Shown in pieces: positions 59,840-64,000 of a stretch of 64,000 nt of DNA. The DNA is taken from assembly GCF_009600885.1 (NCBI RefSeq), contig NZ_VCLA01000178.1:10847-74846 (forward strand). Direction: 5' to 3'. Within the stretch, counting starts at the first letter, position 1; each line of letters opens with the position of its first letter. Below the pieces are notes generated by a model. The model saw nothing but the letters and a program-made list of their open reading frames with translations, made no database searches and was not told the DNA's origin. The translations under genes and the position numbers were made by a program. This stretch comes from Streptomyces jumonjinensis. GTDB taxonomy: Bacteria > Actinomycetota > Actinomycetes > Streptomycetales > Streptomycetaceae.

Positions 59840-60248
59840 TCTCATGCGCGCTCCAGGACGGGGCGGGGAATGCCGCACAGCCGCGACCGCTGAGGGCGGC
59901 GACGGGTCCCACGGCCCGCGCGAGGCCGGCCCGGGCCATCCCCCCGAGCTCGTCAGGCGAACGGCCGAATCACACGACGCAGAGAGGGCGTGCCCCCCGA
60001 AGCGAACGGACCGCCGAGGATCGCAACGGCGGTCCCCGCACATGACTCCGCCCGTCTGACACCGGTTCGGGTGTTCGCGCGTGGAGACCCGGATCTGGTC
60101 AAATGAACCTGACATTATATCAGGAAAGTCGGCGTCAGGCCCGCCCCATTGTCCCCCGTGGAAACCGCCCCGACCACCACCTATTCCCACTCCGACCTGC
60201 ATAAACGCAACTCAGACAGCCACTTGCCAACCCGCCGAGGAGATACCG
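59840..60248 (+). promoter_or_regulatory. Upstream region of dhaKLM with palindrome
   Basis: About 410 bases without a gene. CCTGACATTATATCAGG (60108-60124) is an AT-centred inverted repeat (5-bp arms, 7-base centre) in an otherwise GC-rich stretch, about 125 bases before dhaK. It is a good candidate for an operator overlapping a promoter -10. Confidence 0.5.
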
Positions 60249-61241
60249 ATGAGGATGTTGATCAACGTCCCGGAGACCGTCGTCGCCGATGCCCTCCGGG
60301 GGATGGCCGCCGCGCACCCCGAGTTGACCGTCGATGTGGAGAACCGGCTCATCATCCGGCGGGACGCTCCCGTCGCCGGGATGGTTGGGCTGGTGTCCGG
60401 AGGCGGGTCGGGGCATGAGCCGCTGCACGGGGGGTTCGTCGGGCCGGGGATGCTGTCCGCCGCCTGTCCGGGCGAGGTGTTCACCAGCCCGGTGCCCGAT
60501 CAGATGGCGCGGGCCGCCGCCGCCGTGGACAGCGGCGAGGGTGTGCTGTTCATCGTCAAGAATTACACCGGCGATGTGCTCAACTTCGATATGGCCGTCG
60601 AGCTCGCCGAGGACGAAGGCGTACGGCTGGCGAAGGTGCTGGTCGATGACGATGTCGCGGTCACCGACAGCCTCTTCACCGCGGGCCGGCGCGGTACGGG
60701 GGCCACGCTCTTCGTCGAGAAGATCGCCGGGGCCGCCGCCGAGGCGGGCGCGCCCCTGGAGCGGGTGGAGGCGATCGCCCGGCAGGTCAATGAGAGCTCC
60801 CGGAGCTTCGGGGTCGCCCTCAGCGCCGTCACCACCCCGGCGAAGGGCACCCCGACCTTCGACCTTCCGGCCGGTGAGCTGGAGTTGGGGATCGGCATCC
60901 ACGGCGAGCCCGGACGGGAGCGGCGTCCGATGATGACCTCCCGTGAGATCGCGGACTTCGTCGTGAACGCCGTCCTGGAGGACCGCCGGCCGGCCGGTCC
61001 CGTGCTGGTGCTGGTCAACGGCATGGGGGCCACTCCACTGCTGGAGCTCTACGGTTTCAACGCCGAGGTCCAGCGGACGCTCACCGAGCGCGGGGTGGCC
61101 GTCGCCCGTACCCTCGTCGGCAACTATGTGACCTCGCTCGACATGGCCGGCTGCTCGGTCACGCTCTGCCAGGTAGATGAGGAACTGCTGCGGCTGTGGG
61201 ACGCTCCGGTGCAGACCGCCGCGCTCCGCTGGGGCCGCTGA
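60249..61241 (+). CDS. dhaK: Dihydroxyacetone kinase, substrate-binding subunit DhaK
   Basis: A 330-residue DhaK. It holds GLVSGGGSGHEPLHGGFVGPGMLSAA near the N-terminus, NYTGDVLNFDMAVE, and the His that binds dihydroxyacetone covalently in LGIGIHGEPGRE. With DhaL and DhaM it phosphorylates dihydroxyacetone using phosphoenolpyruvate through the PTS, feeding glycerol metabolism. The ATG at 60249 follows GAGGAG; a second ATG two codons on is possible. The upstream palindrome probably serves its control. It is followed by dhaL after 33 bases. Confidence 0.93.
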   Translation: MRMLINVPETVVADALRGMAAAHPELTVDVENRLIIRRDAPVAGMVGLVSGGGSGHEPLHGGFVGPGMLSAACPGEVFTSPVPDQMARAAAAVDSGEGVLFIVKNYTGDVLNFDMAVELAEDEGVRLAKVLVDDDVAVTDSLFTAGRRGTGATLFVEKIAGAAAEAGAPLERVEAIARQVNESSRSFGVALSAVTTPAKGTPTFDLPAGELELGIGIHGEPGRERRPMMTSREIADFVVNAVLEDRRPAGPVLVLVNGMGATPLLELYGFNAEVQRTLTERGVAVARTLVGNYVTSLDMAGCSVTLCQVDEELLRLWDAPVQTAALRWGR

Positions 61242-61274
61242 GCCGACCGGTTCCACCGATCACAGGGAGTTCAT

Positions 61275-61880
61275 GTGCTCGACGCCGACTTCTTCCGCCG
61301 CTGGCTCTCCTCCTGCGCCGTACTCGTCGACCGTGAGGCCGAGTGGCTGACCGAGCTGGACTCGGCGATCGGCGACGCCGACCACGGCAGCAACCTCCAG
61401 CGCGGGTTCGCCGCCGTCACCGCCGTACTGGAGAAGGAGTCGCCGAACGCCCCAGGGGCCGTACTGATGCTGGCCGGGCGGCAGCTGATCTCCAGCGTGG
61501 GCGGGGCGTCCGGACCGCTGTACGGGACGCTGCTGCGGCGCACCGGCAAGGCGCTCGGCGATGTCGCCGAGGTCACGCCCGCGCAGCTGGCCGAGGCCCT
61601 GCGGATGGGCGTGGCCGCCGTCGCCCAGCTCGGCGGCGCGAAGGCCGGGGACAAGACGATGCTCGACGCGCTCGAACCGGCCGTGGCCGCCCTCGGCGAC
61701 ACCACCGACTCGTTCGCCGCGGCCCGGGACGCCGCCGAGCAGGGGGCCCTCGCGACGGTCCCGATGCAGGCACACAAGGGAAGAGCCAGCTACCTGGGCG
61801 AACGGAGCATCGGGCATCAGGATCCGGGGGCGACCTCGTCCGCGCTGATCGTCGCCGCGCTCGCGGAGGCGGTCGCATGA
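61275..61880 (+). CDS. dhaL: Dihydroxyacetone kinase, ADP-binding subunit DhaL
   Basis: A 201-residue DhaL. The nucleotide/Mg site is in LDSAIGDADHGSNLQRGF and the rest includes GGASGPLYGTLLRR, GAKAGDKTMLDALEPA and GRASYLGERSIGHQDPGATSSALI. ADP stays bound and is rephosphorylated by DhaM. GTG start at 61275 with AGGGAG upstream; its stop overlaps dhaM by four bases. Confidence 0.93.
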   Translation: MLDADFFRRWLSSCAVLVDREAEWLTELDSAIGDADHGSNLQRGFAAVTAVLEKESPNAPGAVLMLAGRQLISSVGGASGPLYGTLLRRTGKALGDVAEVTPAQLAEALRMGVAAVAQLGGAKAGDKTMLDALEPAVAALGDTTDSFAAARDAAEQGALATVPMQAHKGRASYLGERSIGHQDPGATSSALIVAALAEAVA

Positions 61881-62287
61881 GCGGGGACGGACAGGTCGGG
61901 ATCGTCCTGGTATCGCACAGCCGCGAGGTGGCCGCCGCCGTCGCCGAGCTGGCCAGAGGGCTCGCGGGCGGCGGCACGACCGCGCCCGTCGCGGCGGCCG
62001 GCGGCACCCCGGACGGCGGACTGGGCACCAGCTCCGAGCTGATCACCCGGGCCGCCGAATCGGTCGACGCAGGTGCGGGCGTGGCCGTGCTCGTCGATCT
62101 CGGCAGCGCGGTGCTCACCGTGAAGTCCCTGCTCGCGGAGGGCGACGAACTCCCCGAGGGAACCCGGCTGGTGGACGCTCCCTTTCTGGAGGGCGCGGTG
62201 GCCGCGGTGGTGACGGCCTCCGCGGGCGGCGATCTGGACGCGGTGACGGCCGCGGCGTCGGAGGCGTACGGCTACCGCAAGGAGTGA
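61877..62287 (+). CDS. dhaM: PTS-dependent dihydroxyacetone kinase phosphotransferase subunit DhaM
   Basis: A 136-residue protein consisting only of the EIIA-mannose-like domain. The phospho-His is in VGIVLVSHSREVAAAVAEL, and VAVLVDLGSAVLTVKSLL and EGAVAAVVTASAGGDLD complete the domain. It lacks the HPr and EI-like domains found in the long enterobacterial DhaM, so it must take phosphate from the general PTS HPr. ATG overlaps the dhaL stop (ATGA), coupling the two subunits. Confidence 0.92.
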   Translation: MSGDGQVGIVLVSHSREVAAAVAELARGLAGGGTTAPVAAAGGTPDGGLGTSSELITRAAESVDAGAGVAVLVDLGSAVLTVKSLLAEGDELPEGTRLVDAPFLEGAVAAVVTASAGGDLDAVTAAASEAYGYRKE

Positions 62288-62455
62288 GCGAGCGGGGACG
62301 CGCCGAAGGGCCGAGCAGGGATGGCGGGGGGTGGACCTCTCGCCGTCCCGGCGGACGACGGTCCGCCGTTCGGCCCACCAGGAGTGGCGACGCCCCCCGG
62401 CCCCTCCTAGCGTCGGTCTCGCTGTGGTGCACTTCCTACCATCGGAGACCTGACC

Positions 62456-63106
62456 ATGCGTGCCATACATGCCGCGTCCCTCGCCCTCGTGGGCGCCGCC
62501 GCAGCGCTGGCTCTCGGCGCACCGGGCGCGCTCGCCGACGTGGACTCACCCGGCGGGGTGTCCGCCGGTGACAGGGTGCCCGCCGGTGACGGACAGGATG
62601 CCGCCGCCCGGACGGCGAGCGAGCACGGGTCCGCGCCGCGGACGGCCGGGTCCGGGCAGGGCGAGGCCGGTGACGGCGCCTCTCCGCAGTCTCCGCAGTA
62701 CGCGTCCGGCGGTGCGGAGTCCGCAGCCGCGCGGCAGCTGCCTGCGGCGGCGGACGAGTCCGGCGCGGACGGCCTCCCGGCAGGGACCGAAGACTCCGGC
62801 GCGGGGCAACTGCCCGTCGGGCCCGGTGAACCGGATGTGCCGGACGTGTCAGATGTGCCAGATGTGCCGGACCTACCAGACGTACCGGAGCTGCCCCAGG
62901 GACCCGGAGAATCCGGCGGCGGAGAGCTGCCCTCCGCACGCCATGACGACCCCCTGAAGCCCGGCGGCGGGGTGCGGGCGGGGTCCGGGGGCAGCCTGGA
63001 CGGGCTGAGTCCCGTACAGATCACCGCCGGCTCCGCCCTGATCGCCGGCGCGGTCGGCGGCGGGACCGTGCTGCTGTACCGCCGTCGCGCCGGTCATGGC
63101 GTCTGA
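62456..63106 (+). CDS. Surface protein with disordered Pro/Asp repeat and C-terminal anchor
   Basis: A 216-residue exported protein next to a sortase. It has a signal peptide (AIHAASLALVGAAAALALGAPGALA), a long Gly/Ser/Ala/Pro/Asp-rich disordered region with PDVPDVSDVPDVPDLPDVPELP-like short repeats (about 125-145), and a C-terminal hydrophobic helix (ITAGSALIAGAVGGGTVLLY) followed by RRRAGHGV. There is no LPxTG before the helix, so it may be membrane-anchored or carry an unusual sorting signal. Its last 11 bases overlap the sortase gene. Confidence 0.78.
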   Translation: MRAIHAASLALVGAAAALALGAPGALADVDSPGGVSAGDRVPAGDGQDAAARTASEHGSAPRTAGSGQGEAGDGASPQSPQYASGGAESAAARQLPAAADESGADGLPAGTEDSGAGQLPVGPGEPDVPDVSDVPDVPDLPDVPELPQGPGESGGGELPSARHDDPLKPGGGVRAGSGGSLDGLSPVQITAGSALIAGAVGGGTVLLYRRRAGHGV

Positions 63107-63791
63107 CCCGGACCCGCTCCACCGGCCCCCCGGGCATCCGGCGACCCGGCACAGCGCCTGGTTCACCCTGCTGTCCGCGCTGCTGCTCGGGGTGTCCCTG
63201 CTCCGTACCGGGATGGAGGGAAGCAGCGGCGGGCCGCCCCGGCCCGCCGTCGCCGCCGTGGCGGCACAGCCCCGGACGGCCGCCGGTACGCCGCCGGCCG
63301 CGCCGGGCCCGCTCCCCCACTCCCCGCCCCGGCGGATCGCCGTCCCGTCCCTCGGCGTGAACGCCCCGCTGACGCGCGTGGGGCTCGATGCGCGGGGCCG
63401 GCTCCAGGCCCCGCCGGAGACCGAGGGCGACCTGGCGGGCTGGTACGCGAACGCCGCAGCCCCCGGGGAGCGCGGAACGGCCGTCATCGTGGGCCATGTC
63501 GACGACGCGACGGGACCGGCGGTCTTCTATCCGCTCGGCTCGATCCGGCGGGACAGCCGGATCGAGATCCTCCGGGACGACGGCCGAACGGCCGTGTTCA
63601 CCGTCTACGGCGTCGAGACGCATCCGCTGAGGAGCTTTCCCGCCGACCGGGTCTACCGGGACGGGCCCGGGCCCGAGCTGCGTCTGATCACCTGCGGCGG
63701 GCGCTACACCGAGGGCGCCGGTTACGACAGCAATGTGGTCGTCTTCGCCCGGTTGGCGGAGGTGCGCCCACCCGGCCGGGCCGCCTCGTGA
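63096..63791 (+). CDS. Class F sortase
   Basis: A 231-residue membrane-anchored transpeptidase. An N-terminal membrane segment (WFTLLSALLLGVSLL) is followed by a Pro/Ala linker and the sortase domain (about 80-225), with the catalytic His in VIVGHVDDATG, the Cys in LRLITCGGRY and the Arg-like region near YDSNVVVFARL. Class F is the actinobacterial single-copy type, mostly without known substrate. The ATG lies inside the 3' end of the surface-protein gene, so the pair is co-translated and the neighbour is the obvious candidate substrate or partner. Confidence 0.9.
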   Translation: MASDPDPLHRPPGHPATRHSAWFTLLSALLLGVSLLRTGMEGSSGGPPRPAVAAVAAQPRTAAGTPPAAPGPLPHSPPRRIAVPSLGVNAPLTRVGLDARGRLQAPPETEGDLAGWYANAAAPGERGTAVIVGHVDDATGPAVFYPLGSIRRDSRIEILRDDGRTAVFTVYGVETHPLRSFPADRVYRDGPGPELRLITCGGRYTEGAGYDSNVVVFARLAEVRPPGRAAS

Positions 63792-63821
63792 GGCCGGCCG
63801 CGCTCGTCCCCGTACCGCAGG

Positions 63822-64000
63822 TCAGATCAGCGCGGCGGCGTCCCGCAGGGCCAGACCGCGCCCCTCCTCGTACGCCCGCTCGTACGCGCGGTCGCCGAGA
63901 GCGGCCCGCAGATCCCGTTCCGCGCTCAGCCGGACCTCCCGCTCGTCGTCGAAGGGCTGGAAGCCGAGGCCCCCCGGATGGCGTTCCACGGCGTCGTACG
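63822..64000 (-). CDS. C-terminal end of a large regulator-like protein (partial)
   Basis: The minus strand is open from the window edge to a TGA at 63822-63824, giving 58 complete residues that end LRAALGDRAYERAYEEGRGLALRDAAALI. Such an end (ALGxxAFxxAxxEGRxLxxxxA) is typical for TPR-bearing LuxR-type or AfsR/SARP-type ATPase regulators of Streptomyces. The domain content cannot be seen here, so the product name is only a suggestion. Confidence 0.55.
   Translation of the reverse strand, partial: YDAVERHPGGLGFQPFDDEREVRLSAERDLRAALGDRAYERAYEEGRGLALRDAAALI

Noticed and set aside
1..64000. tRNA, rRNA and riboswitch genes
   Set aside because: No tRNA T-loop/acceptor pattern, rRNA segment or known riboswitch core was found by reading both strands.

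Overview
The window is very GC-rich with strong third-position G/C bias, many GTG starts, GGAGG-type ribosome binding sites and U-tract-free hairpins. Together with a SigF-type sigma factor, SpoIIE-type phosphatase, Tat-exported phospholipase C, class F sortase and many small two-component and MerR regulators, this points to a chromosome of Streptomyces or a close relative. I see no rRNA, tRNA or CRISPR array.

Layout. 1-783: edge of an IS200/IS605-family element, with a truncated-by-window tnpB and a decayed tnpA. 776-7139: a multi-sensor SpoIIE phosphatase and a secreted phosphodiester glycosidase/phosphoesterase. 7400-19361: mixed metabolic and stress genes (acetyltransferase, VOC protein, sigma factor, SDR, TylF-type methyltransferase, Nudix, secreted protein, FUSC exporter, PHP phosphoesterase, phospholipase C). 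19635-24147: a DevS/DevR-like two-component pair, polyphosphate kinase 2 and a tandem universal stress protein, with two DosR-like palindromes, which looks like a dormancy/hypoxia module. 24374-26124: a MerR DNA-binding domain fused to beta-clamp-like domains, translationally coupled to a TPR-like protein. 26238-29700: acetyltransferase and a large LuxR-family ATPase.

29895-40963 is a complete benzoate route. benABCD (minus strand) turns benzoate into catechol. A divergent LysR gene leads catB-catA-catC-pcaI-pcaJ-pcaF-pcaD, which together take catechol through muconate, muconolactone, 3-oxoadipate enol-lactone and 3-oxoadipyl-CoA to succinyl-CoA and acetyl-CoA. It is followed by an AcoR-like activator lacking a recognisable sigma-54 contact loop, an alpha/beta hydrolase and an aldehyde dehydrogenase.

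45327-47346: an erythromycin-esterase-like gene diverges from a double-MerR regulator across a perfect palindrome. 48216-54214: a long-form GAPDH, PadR regulator with divergent SnoaL-like gene, a hydrolase, and a MerR/membrane protein/ester cyclase run. 54388-58895: a DesK/NarL-type two-component pair divergent from an MMPL transporter. 59342-64000: a small secreted protein, dhaKLM, and a class F sortase with its adjacent surface protein; the last 179 bases hold the C-terminus of an unidentified regulator-like gene.

The points most worth following are the MerR-clamp fusion and its apparently leaderless promoter, the DevR-like module with its palindromes, the sigma-54-style activator in an organism group not known to have sigma-54, and the operator-controlled macrolide esterase.
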